Shown: positions 38,209 to 46,797 of the stretch, one piece after another
Layout: every line of letters starts with the position of its first letter
Numbering within the stretch: position 1 is the first letter of the stretch
NCBI RefSeq assembly: GCF_039521325.1
Contig: NZ_BAAACD010000044.1
DNA: 64,000 nucleotides
Strand: one strand, 5' to 3'
From: Clostridium_X cadaveris
GTDB lineage: Bacteria; Bacillota; Clostridia; Clostridiales; Clostridiaceae
Program-made: the position numbers and the translations under genes
Notes under the pieces: generated by a model
Databases searched by the model: none
What the model was told of the DNA's origin: nothing
Seen by the model: the letters and a program-made list of their open reading frames with translations, nothing else

Positions 38209-38607
38209 ATGGTTTTAACTATGACATTACAAGTAAAAATAGTTATATTTAGTATATTAGCAGGGGTACTGACCGGTATCATGTTTGATTTATATAGATT
38301 ATATAGAGGTTTTACAACTTCTAAAATAGTAATGATAATTGAGGATATATTGTTTTGGATTTTAGCAACAATAGTTGTGTTTATATTCCTACTTAACACA
38401 AACTATGCTTTCGTAAGTGCTTATGTATATATATCTATAGGTATGGGGATACTTTTGTATCTAAGACTATTTAGTAAAATTTTGAGAAAGTTTTATTATA
38501 AGACATTTAGAAGTATATATAAGGGTATAAGGGTTATAGGGAAGCAGATATCTTATCCCTTTAAGTTATTGTTTTATAATAGGGATTACCAGAAAAAAGA
38601 TATATAA
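38209..38607 (+). CDS. yabQ: Spore cortex biosynthesis protein YabQ
   Basis: A 132-residue membrane protein with about three helices. The start region with GVLTGIMFDLYRLYRGF is typical of YabQ, which is needed for cortex formation in Bacillus. It begins 8 bases after yabP with AGGTGATG as ribosome site. Confidence 0.9.
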   Translation: MVLTMTLQVKIVIFSILAGVLTGIMFDLYRLYRGFTTSKIVMIIEDILFWILATIVVFIFLLNTNYAFVSAYVYISIGMGILLYLRLFSKILRKFYYKTFRSIYKGIRVIGKQISYPFKLLFYNRDYQKKDI

Positions 38608-38701
38608 TGATGAAAAATAACTTGAATAAAGTCTGAATAGAATTTACAATATAATTATAATAGATTTATTATAAAATAATCTCTTTTGGTGGGGGATTAA
38701 G

Positions 38702-38986
38702 ATGAGAGAGAAATTTACTTTAAAGAAGTTAGTATTAACATTAGTTATTTTATATGCTATAGTTAGTGTTATTGCTCAACAAATAAAGATTACTAAGATT
38801 AATCAAGAGATTACAGCGCAAGAAAAACAATTAGAAGAGCTTAAGGATAAGAATGCACAATTGCAGGAAGAAGTAGAATTTTCAAAGACTGATGCTTATC
38901 TTGAAAGAATGACTAGAGAAAGACTTGGTTATATAAAGCCGGGAGAAGTGCCTGTACTCAATGATGATAGTTTAAAATCACCATAA
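38702..38986 (+). CDS. divIC: Septum formation initiator DivIC/FtsB-like
   Basis: 94 residues: a short cytoplasmic start, one membrane helix (about 9-27), a coiled coil (about 30-60), then RERLGYIKPGE, the family's C-terminal motif. It works with DivIB/FtsL in divisome activation. Own ribosome site GGTGGGGGA. Position conserved with Bacillus. Confidence 0.93.
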   Translation: MREKFTLKKLVLTLVILYAIVSVIAQQIKITKINQEITAQEKQLEELKDKNAQLQEEVEFSKTDAYLERMTRERLGYIKPGEVPVLNDDSLKSP

Positions 38987-39044
38987 TTCAAGTCAAAAAA
39001 TAAAATAATATATTATTAATATTTTAAGGAGGAGTCTTTTTAAT

Positions 39045-39455
39045 ATGACCTTAAAGGCAGGAAACATTTTAGAGGGAACAGTAGTTAACATTACCAATTT
39101 TGGAGCTTTTATAGAAATCGAAGGAAAGACTGGGCTGGTTCATATATCAGAAGTTGCAGACACATTTGTCAAGGATATCAGAGAGTATTTAAAAGAGCAA
39201 GATAAGGTAAGGGTAAAAGTCATTTCTATAGATGACAAGGGAAAGATAAGCTTATCAATAAAGCAAGCTAATATAAATAAAAAATCAGCAAGACCTGCTG
39301 AAATTGATTGGAGTGCTGAAAAGCCTAAGACTTCTACTAAAAATTTTGAAGATATCATGTCAAAATTTTTAAAGGATAGTGAAGAAAGATTTCAAGATAT
39401 AAAGAAGCATCAAGAATCACGTGGCAAAAATTATAGTAGAAAAAGTATAGGCTAA
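39045..39455 (+). CDS. S1 RNA-binding domain protein (YabR-like)
   Basis: 136 residues. An S1 domain fills residues about 5-72 (GTVVNITNFGAFIEIEGKTG, LVHISEVAD); the rest is a basic, probably unstructured tail. It resembles Bacillus YabR and the general stress protein 13 group; RNA target unknown. Ribosome site AAGGAGGAG. It ends the cluster at a terminator. Confidence 0.92.
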   Translation: MTLKAGNILEGTVVNITNFGAFIEIEGKTGLVHISEVADTFVKDIREYLKEQDKVRVKVISIDDKGKISLSIKQANINKKSARPAEIDWSAEKPKTSTKNFEDIMSKFLKDSEERFQDIKKHQESRGKNYSRKSIG

Positions 39456-39460
39456 TATTA

Positions 39461-39488
39461 TGGCTCTAAGCATTGCTTAGAGCTTTTG
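39461..39488 (+). terminator. Terminator of the yabP-S1 cluster
   Basis: Stem GCTCTAAG / CTTAGAGC (39463-39470 with 39476-39483) then TTTT. Confidence 0.8.
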
Positions 39489-39552
39489 TAACATACGTTT
39501 TAAAAGTATATCAACAAAACAAATTTTTTTTTACAAAAGTTAAAAAAACATG

Positions 39553-39581
39553 TTGACACTATAAAAAACATGATATATAAT
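39553..39581 (+). promoter_or_regulatory. Consensus sigma-A promoter of the tRNA cluster
   Basis: TTGACA (39553-39558), exactly 17 bases, TATAAT (39576-39581). Both elements are perfect consensus, as expected for stable RNA genes. Confidence 0.92.
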
Positions 39582-39618
39582 AAAACATGTCGTAAGGCAA
39601 CAGCAAGATAATAAACAT

Positions 39619-39707
39619 GCTGGAGTGGCGGAACTGGCAGACGCACAGGACTTAAAATCCTGCGGTGCTAAAACACCGTACCGGTTCGATTCCGGTCTTC
39701 AGCACCA
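39619..39707 (+). tRNA. tRNA-Leu (TAA), copy 1
   Basis: 89 bases with encoded CCA and a long variable arm typical of tRNA-Leu. The anticodon loop CTTAAAA gives anticodon TAA. First of three tRNAs behind the consensus promoter. Confidence 0.95.
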
Positions 39708-39719
39708 TTATCTTAATAT

Positions 39720-39795
<76 letters not shown>

Positions 39796-39799
39796 ACAT

Positions 39800-39876
39800 G
39801 GCGGAATAGCTCAGCTGGCTAGAGCATTCGGTTCATACCCGAAGTGTCGTAGGTTCAAGTCCTATTTCCGCTACCA
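39800..39876 (+). tRNA. Elongator tRNA-Met (CAT), copy 1
   Basis: 77 bases with CCA. Anticodon loop TTCATAC gives CAT. Position 1 pairs with 72, so it is not the initiator. A lysidine-modified tRNA-Ile2 cannot be fully excluded by sequence alone but is less likely. Confidence 0.88.
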
Positions 39877-39924
39877 ATTTTGTTAATAACCTAATAGCTA
39901 TAGCTAAGTTTATTATATAAACAT

Positions 39925-40013
39925 GCTGGAGTGGCGGAACTGGCAGACGCACAGGACTTAAAATCCTGCGGTGCTAAAACACCGTACCGGTTCGATTCCG
40001 GTCTTCAGCACCA
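39925..40013 (+). tRNA. tRNA-Leu (TAA), copy 2
   Basis: Identical to copy 1 across all 89 bases. Confidence 0.95.
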
Positions 40014-40025
40014 TTGTTTTAATAT

Positions 40026-40101
<76 letters not shown>

Positions 40102-40105
40102 ACAT

Positions 40106-40182
40106 GGCGGAATAGCTCAGCTGGCTAGAGCATTCGGTTCATACCCGAAGTGTCGTAGGTTCAAGTCCTATTTCCGCTACCA
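40106..40182 (+). tRNA. Elongator tRNA-Met (CAT), copy 2
   Basis: Identical to copy 1. Last gene of the cluster; a terminator follows. Confidence 0.88.
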
Positions 40183-40193
40183 ATTTTGTGTAT

Positions 40194-40235
40194 AGACCTC
40201 AATTCTTGAGAAATCAAGTTTTGAGGTTTTTTTAT
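40194..40235 (+). terminator. Terminator of the tRNA cluster
   Basis: An interrupted hairpin pairs ACCTCAA..CTTG with CAAG..TTGAGGT and ends in seven T. Bases 40236-40458 show no gene, only the AT-rich upstream region of the repeat protein. Confidence 0.85.
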
Positions 40236-40458
40236 TTTGTAAAGTATTTTAAAAGAAAAATATCTCTGAAACAAAATTCTAATTAGTTATCACAATAATT
40301 AATATATACATATAATAATTATTGGTTATAAACGCGTTTAAACTTACTAATTTTATATTAAGAGATTAATATGAAAATCTAAAAAGTTATCAACTTAATC
40401 AAAGAAAAGTTAAACAATCAACAGTTTATGCTAAATTATTTAGAATGGGGATGTTTTC

Positions 40459-43400
40459 ATGAATACTAAAGAATTTGAAGCTTCAGAAAATTGTTATTGC
40501 AATGAGTGCTGCGAAAAAGAACAATGTTCTAGTCGTAAAAGAGAACTTAACTGTGCTTATAGCGTTAGAAATGTATTGAGAGCGATTTTGTATGCGGTAA
40601 ATCATATACAGATAGAAGGATTTGAGGTTACTGTAGAGGTTACAACAAAAAATGGAATGATTTATCCCGTAAAATTTGCATACGGGGATAAGGGTCAAGT
40701 AAAGATTACCAAAACATTATTGATAAGTGATTCTTCAAATATATCTATATGTGATATAACAAAAGTTCGTATTTTATCTGGTAACTTTATAGAGCCTAAA
40801 TTTGAAAAGTTATTCTTTATGGCGTTAAATAGACTAATGAGATGCACAGGTAATTATTGTGGACACAACAGTTGTTGTGAGTCATCTAACGGAACGGAAT
40901 ATATGTGTTTTAATAAAGCTAAGACTTTAGATTGTGCTAGAGGTATGCAAAGATATATTAAATGTAATAAGGGAAATATAACAAATGTAAATTATGATGG
41001 AGGATTAAAAAAGACTGAATCTATAAATGAGATTTCTGATATAAAATATAATGATGTAGTAGGGTCAACTTCAATATCTAGTATTGATAATTCGGTATTG
41101 AATTCAGCATCACTAACTACAACGCCAACATCTGTAATTTCATCTGTTGAACCTTCTAATACAATGGTTGTGGATAATATTCAAGTAAGTGATGTGAATT
41201 TAATCTCTTCCATAACTCCTATTCAAGCAACAGTAAGTGCGCCAATAAACACAACTCCAACAACAGTAGTAACAGGAGTAAAATCAGAAACTGAAGATTT
41301 AGTAACAGGATTAACTAAATCTTCAATAAAAGCAAGTGCTCCAATAACGGTGAAACCAACAGCAGTAGTAACTGGCGTAGGAAAAGTAAGCGAAAATGTG
41401 TTAACAGGCATAACAAATACTAAAACTACAGTAAGTGCACCAATAACAGTAAATCCAACTTCAGTAGTTTCAAGTGTAACTAAGAATAGTGAGAGTGTAT
41501 TAACAGGAATAAAACCAACAACGGTAGAGGTGAGTGCACCAATAACAACAACTCCAACAACAGTAGTGACAGGAGGAGGTTTGGAAACTGTAGATGTAGC
41601 AACAGAAGTAATAAGTACGCCAGCAGTGGTAAGTGCACCAATAACAACAACACCAACATCTGTAGTCACAGGTGTATCAACAATGCCTTCAACACCAGTA
41701 GTTACAGAAATAACAAGTACACCAACAACAGTAAGTGCTCCTTTAACAGTAAATCCTATGTCCGTTGTGTCGAATGTAACTACTGCTGAGGAAAATGTTG
41801 TAACAGGATTAAAAAATAAAACGGCAACGGTAAGTGCACCAATAACAACAATCCCAACACAAGTGGTAACAAATGTTAGTACTGAAAGTGAAAATGTAGT
41901 GACAGAAGTAACAAGTACACCAACAACAGTAAGTGCACCAATAAAAGTAAATCCAACAACCGTTGCAACAAGTGTTACACCAGTACCAACAAATGTAGTA
42001 ACTGGGGTAACAAGCACCCCAGTGGAAGTAAGTGCACCAATAACAACAACACCAACACCTGTAGTAACAGGAATTAAAACAGTGAATTTGACAAATGGAG
42101 CTATGACAGGATTAAAAACAACACCAGCAACGGTAGTAGAATCATTAAATACAACTACTTCTCCAGCTATAACGTCTTTTGCAAATCCTTCAACAATAAG
42201 TGGAGTTGTATCAGGAGTAACTGCGGTTAATAGTGTAACTCCAATATCAGCTCAGGTTCCATCATTTACAAGTACAGGAACGGGAACTTTAACAATAGTA
42301 ATACCGGCAGGAAGTATAGATCCTCAACAAAATTTGCCTAAGAATAATGTAACACTTAATGTTTTAGTTGGAGGACAAAATATTAGTTTTAATGGAAATA
42401 CTTTGAGATATTTATTACCATCTGCTAATAATATACTTGGAAATGTAACAGGAAATCCAGCTGTTAGTAAAGTTAATGATTTGGGTACTCCAGTTACATC
42501 AAATTTTGTTAAAACAGCTACTGTAAATACGGGAGATGTTATAGACACAGTGACTCCAGTATTTACTCAAGGAAATCTTGTAAATACAGTTACAACGGGA
42601 ACAGTAAATGATCCTGGAATTCCAAAAACTATTAATTCAATTGGAACAGTGACTGGAACGACAAACTCAATAAATGCATTGGGAGCAGTAAAAACAGGAA
42701 TGATAAATAATCCTAATACGCCAACAACAGTAGATGTAATAGGAAGTGTTACAGGAACAGAGGGGCAAATTACAGCTGTTAATAAAGTAACGACAACAAC
42801 ATTAAATGCTCCAGAGATTCCAACAACAATAGATGTAGTAGAGACAGTATCGGGTGTAGAGGGGGCAATTAATGCTGTAGACACTATATCAACACAAAAA
42901 ATAAATTCTCTTCAAACTCCAACAACTATAAGTGTAGTAGGATCATTAAAGGGGAATACAGAGATATTGACACCAATTGATAAAGTAACAACAGGTACAA
43001 TAAATAATCCTGCTATTCCAACAACTTTAAATGTAGTAGGAACGGTAAAGGGAACTATGAAGAGTGTTAATACAGTTACTTCAGTGACAACAGGAGTGGT
43101 AAATAATCCTGATATTCCTAAAACTATAGATGTAATAGAAGAAGTTTCAGGTGTAGTAGAATCTATTGATGCAGTAGGAGACATAACAACATCAATTATA
43201 AATAATCCACAAACTCCTACAACATTGGATGTAGTAGGAACAGTAACAGGAGTAGAAGGATCGGTTAATGCAGTAGGAGCGGTAACAATGGGAAGTGTTA
43301 ATGAACCGGAAAATCCAACAACTATTTCTGCATTAGGAGATATAACCCCTGTAACAGCCCCTGTAAATACTGTTGGAACAATTTCTACAGGAACAATAAA

Positions 43401-43779
43401 TAATCCTTCAATACCAACATCAGTTCAAGTAGTAGGAAACATTAAAGAAGAAACAGAATCTATAAAAGATATAAGTAATGTAACTAGTATTCCAGCGAGT
43501 CAATTATTTGAAACAACATCAAAGAATGTAGTTAATTCAGCAAATCTTTCTACAACAAGTATTAATGCGGTTACCAATGTAAGTCTTGATACTACAAGTC
43601 AAAGTGTTGTAGAAGCTATTGATACAAATACAAGTACAGTTTTTGCACCAAGTGAAGAATTTATTGATGGAAAGATATTAGCTGCTTCTGAGGGACTTAT
43701 GTTAGTAGATAATACTAATGGAGATATTACAGTTTATTCTATATGTGATATAGATTCCGTTTCAGTAACAAATGACTAA
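40459..43779 (+). CDS. Giant Thr/Val-rich repeat protein, probable spore-surface or filament protein
   Basis: 1,106 residues, family not recognised. The Cys-rich start (about 10-35, with CYCNECC) and residues about 45-115 form a small domain with ISICDITKVRI. Residues about 257-557 hold nine 33-residue repeats of the form VSAPITTTPTxVVTGV. After a linker with TLTIVIPAGSI, residues about 712-1008 hold nine more 33-residue repeats of another family, TGTINNPxIPTTxDVVGTV. The last 40 residues (EGLMLV..YSICDIDSVSV) echo the N-terminal domain. There is no signal peptide, transmembrane helix or sortase motif. Placement before spoIIE, the cysteines and the beta-type Thr/Val repeats suggest a spore coat or exosporium fibre (inference). 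Confidence 0.85.
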   Translation: MNTKEFEASENCYCNECCEKEQCSSRKRELNCAYSVRNVLRAILYAVNHIQIEGFEVTVEVTTKNGMIYPVKFAYGDKGQVKITKTLLISDSSNISICDITKVRILSGNFIEPKFEKLFFMALNRLMRCTGNYCGHNSCCESSNGTEYMCFNKAKTLDCARGMQRYIKCNKGNITNVNYDGGLKKTESINEISDIKYNDVVGSTSISSIDNSVLNSASLTTTPTSVISSVEPSNTMVVDNIQVSDVNLISSITPIQATVSAPINTTPTTVVTGVKSETEDLVTGLTKSSIKASAPITVKPTAVVTGVGKVSENVLTGITNTKTTVSAPITVNPTSVVSSVTKNSESVLTGIKPTTVEVSAPITTTPTTVVTGGGLETVDVATEVISTPAVVSAPITTTPTSVVTGVSTMPSTPVVTEITSTPTTVSAPLTVNPMSVVSNVTTAEENVVTGLKNKTATVSAPITTIPTQVVTNVSTESENVVTEVTSTPTTVSAPIKVNPTTVATSVTPVPTNVVTGVTSTPVEVSAPITTTPTPVVTGIKTVNLTNGAMTGLKTTPATVVESLNTTTSPAITSFANPSTISGVVSGVTAVNSVTPISAQVPSFTSTGTGTLTIVIPAGSIDPQQNLPKNNVTLNVLVGGQNISFNGNTLRYLLPSANNILGNVTGNPAVSKVNDLGTPVTSNFVKTATVNTGDVIDTVTPVFTQGNLVNTVTTGTVNDPGIPKTINSIGTVTGTTNSINALGAVKTGMINNPNTPTTVDVIGSVTGTEGQITAVNKVTTTTLNAPEIPTTIDVVETVSGVEGAINAVDTISTQKINSLQTPTTISVVGSLKGNTEILTPIDKVTTGTINNPAIPTTLNVVGTVKGTMKSVNTVTSVTTGVVNNPDIPKTIDVIEEVSGVVESIDAVGDITTSIINNPQTPTTLDVVGTVTGVEGSVNAVGAVTMGSVNEPENPTTISALGDITPVTAPVNTVGTISTGTINNPSIPTSVQVVGNIKEETESIKDISNVTSIPASQLFETTSKNVVNSANLSTTSINAVTNVSLDTTSQSVVEAIDTNTSTVFAPSEEFIDGKILAASEGLMLVDNTNGDITVYSICDIDSVSVTND
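41224..42125 (+). repeat. Nine tandem 99-bp coding repeats (VSAPIT family)
   Basis: Degenerate in-frame tandem repeats encoding about 33 residues each. The most conserved core is GTAAGTGCACCAATAACA, encoding VSAPIT. One copy is 2 codons longer. Confidence 0.88.
42592..43488 (+). repeat. Nine tandem 99-bp coding repeats (TINNP family)
   Basis: In-frame repeats of 33 residues, each with an NNPxxPTT core and a VVGTVTG core. The period equals that of the first block although the sequence family differs. Confidence 0.88.
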
Positions 43780-43802
43780 TTTTAAATACTAGAATAACTT
43801 TA

Positions 43803-43846
43803 AAAGGTCTGTATGCTTTAAGTTAAGCATGCAGATCTTTTTGCTT
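43803..43846 (+). terminator. Terminator of the repeat-protein gene
   Basis: A 16-bp stem with G-T pairs (43803-43818 with 43825-43840) ending in TTTTT. Confidence 0.8.
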
Positions 43847-44065
43847 TGTAAGGATTATTGCTGCAACATTGAGAGGATGTATGGATTGATTTGTAATAAT
43901 AAAAGAATTTTAAGAGGAAAAATTAAATAAATAGTTATTAAGAGTGAAATAAATGAAGAAACTTTGAAATAAAAGACATGTTCCTAAAACTTATCTTCAA
44001 AAAATATAAAGGTTTGATTTTTGACGACAATTTTGTTAAAAAAAATAAAAATCTCCAAATAAAAG

Positions 44066-44173
44066 TTATCCACAAGTGTATCCACAATATGTAGATAAAA
44101 GTGAATGAAATATACCAATATATTGTGGATATAAAAATGTTTTTCCACAAATATCCAAAATGCTTGTGGATAA
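44066..44173. promoter_or_regulatory. Cluster of five DnaA-box-like sites
   Basis: TTATCCACA at 44066-44074 and, inverted, at 44165-44173 are perfect consensus boxes. TTTTCCACA (44141-44149) fits the relaxed consensus. GTATCCACA (44078-44086) and inverted ATATCCACA (44124-44132) differ at one base. All lie within 108 non-coding bases. No dnaA, dnaN or rpmH is nearby, so this is probably not oriC. The rest of the 43847-44323 gap shows only the spoIIE promoter. Confidence 0.75.
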
Positions 44174-44220
44174 AATAATTGTGAATTAGTTGTTTAGTTT
44201 TTTACATATATATGAATTTC

Positions 44221-44286
44221 TGTCCAACGAAAGTTAGAATAAGAGGATAATAAGTGACATTTATTTCCAATCATGTTTGATATAAT
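44221..44286 (+). promoter_or_regulatory. Candidate Spo0A-activated sigma-A promoter of spoIIE
   Basis: GTGACA (44254-44259), 21-base spacer, TATAAT (44281-44286). The abnormal 21-base spacing is the one known for the Spo0A-activated spoIIE promoter of Bacillus subtilis. TGTCCAA at 44221-44227 differs at one base from the 0A box TGTCGAA. Known from the family: spoIIE is Spo0A-dependent. Inferred: this element is the promoter. Confidence 0.6.
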
Positions 44287-44323
44287 GAGTCTATGAAACA
44301 TTAACTTCAGGGAGGGATTAGAA

Positions 44324-46687
44324 ATGCAGATAGGAGCAGAAATTAATACCTATAAGAGAGAACAAGTCTTTAAAGAAGAGAATCAAGGAAGAAAAGCTAC
44401 GTATTTATATAAAATTATAATATATTTTATATTGAGCATGTTTGTGAGCAGAGCCATATTAATTAATGAAACAGCACCTTTTGGAGTGGCATTAGCGCTA
44501 ACTATAGTTAAGAGTAAAGATAATAGGCTTTCGCTTTCAATAATAGGTGGAAGCTTAATCGGATATTTAACTTTATTTTCTGCTGTTGATGAAGGAGCTC
44601 TTTATATAATGGGATTGATTACAATAGGAGTATTAAACTATGTTTTATCAAAGAGTACCCACAAAAAGAAACTCATTGCTATATTTTCACTTATGTTTTT
44701 AGAGATAATTGCTTATAGATATATAATGCATAGCTATAATTTGGGGATAAATGTTTTAATGACAACATTTAATTTAGGATGTATCTTTCCAATATATTTT
44801 ATTATGGATTATGCTCTATTATGCAGTAAAGAATTAAAAACAAAACACTTATTTTCAAGTGAAGAGATAATAAGTATGACAATAATAGGATGTCTTGTTA
44901 TTTCAGGTACATGGGGAATGAGCATTTTTGGAATGAGCCTTAGAAATATATTTGGGCTTATTTTTATAATGATTATAGCTTATATAAACGGTAGTGCTAT
45001 AGGGGCGGCTGCAGGGGTTGCTATGGGAATAATAGTTGGAATGTCTTCTAATAACATGATGAATTTTATAAGTATATATGGAGTATGTGGTCTTATAGTA
45101 GGGGTGTTTAAAGAAACTGGAAAGTGGTTCACAGCCCTTGCATATATAGTTATATTTTCTATATTAAAATTTTATTCGGGTATAAATGAAGATGTAAAAC
45201 TTCTAGAAGGTATTGTAAATATGGGGATGTTTCTTATGATACCAGAAAGAATTTATGATAGATGGTCTTTAGAATTTGATTGGGAAAGAAAACAAGAAGC
45301 TATAGGGAAAGATTATATAGATAAGATAAAAGAAACTTTCAATAAAAAGTTAAATAGTTTTTCGGATATATTAGGGTACATGTCTACAACATTAAATGAT
45401 TTGGTTGATAATGATAAGATTTTCATGCAAAAGAAGAGTAGTGGACTTATAGAAAATTTGGCTGATAAGGTGTGTGGAAGCTGTGATATGAGGTCAACTT
45501 GTTGGAAAAGAGAATTTCACTACACCTATGCGGCTTTTGGTGAGCTTATACAAAACTACCAAGAAGATAATGATGTTATGCCTGTGGAGATTGAGAGAAA
45601 GTGTATAAAAAGAACAGCATTATCAAAGGTGACTGAGGAAATAGTGAACAGTTATATAATCAGTGAAATGTGGAGAAAGAGATTAAGTGAAGGAAGAGAA
45701 CTTTTATCTGGACAGATTAGAAATATGGCTACAACTATAAATGGAATAATGGAGGATTTTGATAAAGAAGTTAATTTTGATATAGAGTTAGAAATGATTC
45801 TTAGGAAAGCATTAAATAAGAAGGATTTAGGAATAAAAGATATTTTATGCTATGAGGATAAATATAATAGGCTTCATATAAACATGGAAGCATGTCACTG
45901 TGGTGGAAATCAAAAATGTATAAAGCAAGTTCTACCTTTAGTAAATGAAGTTAGTGAAAGAATTATGTGCGTAGGAGATGATGGATGTAATATAGATGGA
46001 AAAACTGGAAGGTGTAAAATAGTTTTTGAAGAAACACCGAAGTATCATGTTGCAACTTATGTACAGCAATTAAATAAAGAAGGAGAAGCTTTTAATGGAG
46101 ACAGCTATAGCTTTGAAAAGCTTGCTGATGGCACATATATGACGGTAATTAGTGATGGGATGGGATGTGGATATGACGCTTATAAGGAAAGTAAGGCTTC
46201 TGTAGAGTTAATCGAAAAATTTGCAGAATCAGGCTTTGGAAGAGAAGCTACTATAAATACTGTAAATTCTATAATGGGAATAAGATTTTCTGAAGAAGAA
46301 AAATTTTCTACATTAGACTTAAATAGTATAGATTTATATGATGGAAACGTAACCTTTATAAAAGTTGGAGCTGGAGAGAGCTTTATAAAATCAGGAGAAG
46401 ATGTTGAGACTATAAGATGTAAGACACTGCCAATTGGAGTTCTTGATAAAGTTGATTTAGATATAATAGATAGAAAGATAGGTCATGGTGATATGATATT
46501 AACGCTCAGTGATGGAATTATAGATGCAGGAAGAAAAGATTGGGTCGCTGACTATTTGAAGAATATTCAATGTAATAATCCTAAAGAGTTAGCTGAGGAT
46601 ATATTAAATAAGGCTAAGGAACTAAGTGGCGCAAAGGTTAAGGATGATATGACTGTAATCGTATCAAAGATATATAGTTTATATTAA
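44324..46687 (+). CDS. spoIIE: Stage II sporulation protein E, PP2C-type phosphatase
   Basis: 787 residues. About ten membrane helices fill residues 25-310, a central FtsZ-interacting/regulatory region follows, and a PP2C phosphatase occupies about 580-785 (VISDGMGCGYDA, LSDGIIDAG, KDDMTVIVSKI). It dephosphorylates SpoIIAA to release sigma F in the forespore and localises to the polar septum. Ribosome site AGGGAGGG. It is followed by tilS, hpt and ftsH, as in Bacillus. Confidence 0.97.
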   Translation: MQIGAEINTYKREQVFKEENQGRKATYLYKIIIYFILSMFVSRAILINETAPFGVALALTIVKSKDNRLSLSIIGGSLIGYLTLFSAVDEGALYIMGLITIGVLNYVLSKSTHKKKLIAIFSLMFLEIIAYRYIMHSYNLGINVLMTTFNLGCIFPIYFIMDYALLCSKELKTKHLFSSEEIISMTIIGCLVISGTWGMSIFGMSLRNIFGLIFIMIIAYINGSAIGAAAGVAMGIIVGMSSNNMMNFISIYGVCGLIVGVFKETGKWFTALAYIVIFSILKFYSGINEDVKLLEGIVNMGMFLMIPERIYDRWSLEFDWERKQEAIGKDYIDKIKETFNKKLNSFSDILGYMSTTLNDLVDNDKIFMQKKSSGLIENLADKVCGSCDMRSTCWKREFHYTYAAFGELIQNYQEDNDVMPVEIERKCIKRTALSKVTEEIVNSYIISEMWRKRLSEGRELLSGQIRNMATTINGIMEDFDKEVNFDIELEMILRKALNKKDLGIKDILCYEDKYNRLHINMEACHCGGNQKCIKQVLPLVNEVSERIMCVGDDGCNIDGKTGRCKIVFEETPKYHVATYVQQLNKEGEAFNGDSYSFEKLADGTYMTVISDGMGCGYDAYKESKASVELIEKFAESGFGREATINTVNSIMGIRFSEEEKFSTLDLNSIDLYDGNVTFIKVGAGESFIKSGEDVETIRCKTLPIGVLDKVDLDIIDRKIGHGDMILTLSDGIIDAGRKDWVADYLKNIQCNNPKELAEDILNKAKELSGAKVKDDMTVIVSKIYSLY

Positions 46688-46688
46688 A

Positions 46689-46738
46689 AAGTCTTAGAAC
46701 TAGTCTTTAGTCAGATTAGTTCTAAGACTTTAATTTTT
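46689..46738 (+). terminator. Terminator of spoIIE
   Basis: An 18-bp stem with one G-T pair (46689-46706 with 46713-46730), then T-rich. Confidence 0.85.
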
Positions 46739-46797
46739 TATTTTAATTTATGAATATATGATATAATATTTATCATGACGTTTTAGGATGTGAAAAT

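Noticed and set aside
27798..39455. Imported genomic island after the IS remnants
   Set aside because: Gene content and order from pth and mfd through the S1 gene are the conserved Firmicute backbone; composition does not change.
39800..39876. Elongator Met tRNA as lysidine-type tRNA-Ile2
   Set aside because: The CAT anticodon alone cannot tell, but the overall sequence looks like elongator Met. A tRNA-specific covariance model would decide.
41223..42017. A 264-codon open frame on the minus strand inside the repeat protein gene
   Set aside because: It mirrors the plus-strand 33-residue repeats; absence of stops follows from the repeated codon pattern. It has no ribosome site and a low-complexity Val/Thr/Gly product.
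41224..43488. Possible CRISPR or minisatellite array
   Set aside because: The 99-bp units are in frame, diverged at the third codon position and lack the alternating identical-repeat/unique-spacer pattern.
43878..43931. 17-codon open frame MYGLICNNKR.. after the repeat protein
   Set aside because: Weak ribosome site, very short, and inside a terminator-flanked AT-rich gap; nothing supports expression.
44066..44173. Chromosomal replication origin
   Set aside because: Boxes are present but no dnaA, dnaN, recF, rpmH or gyr genes are near, and no strand switch of surrounding genes occurs here. A non-origin DnaA cluster is more likely.
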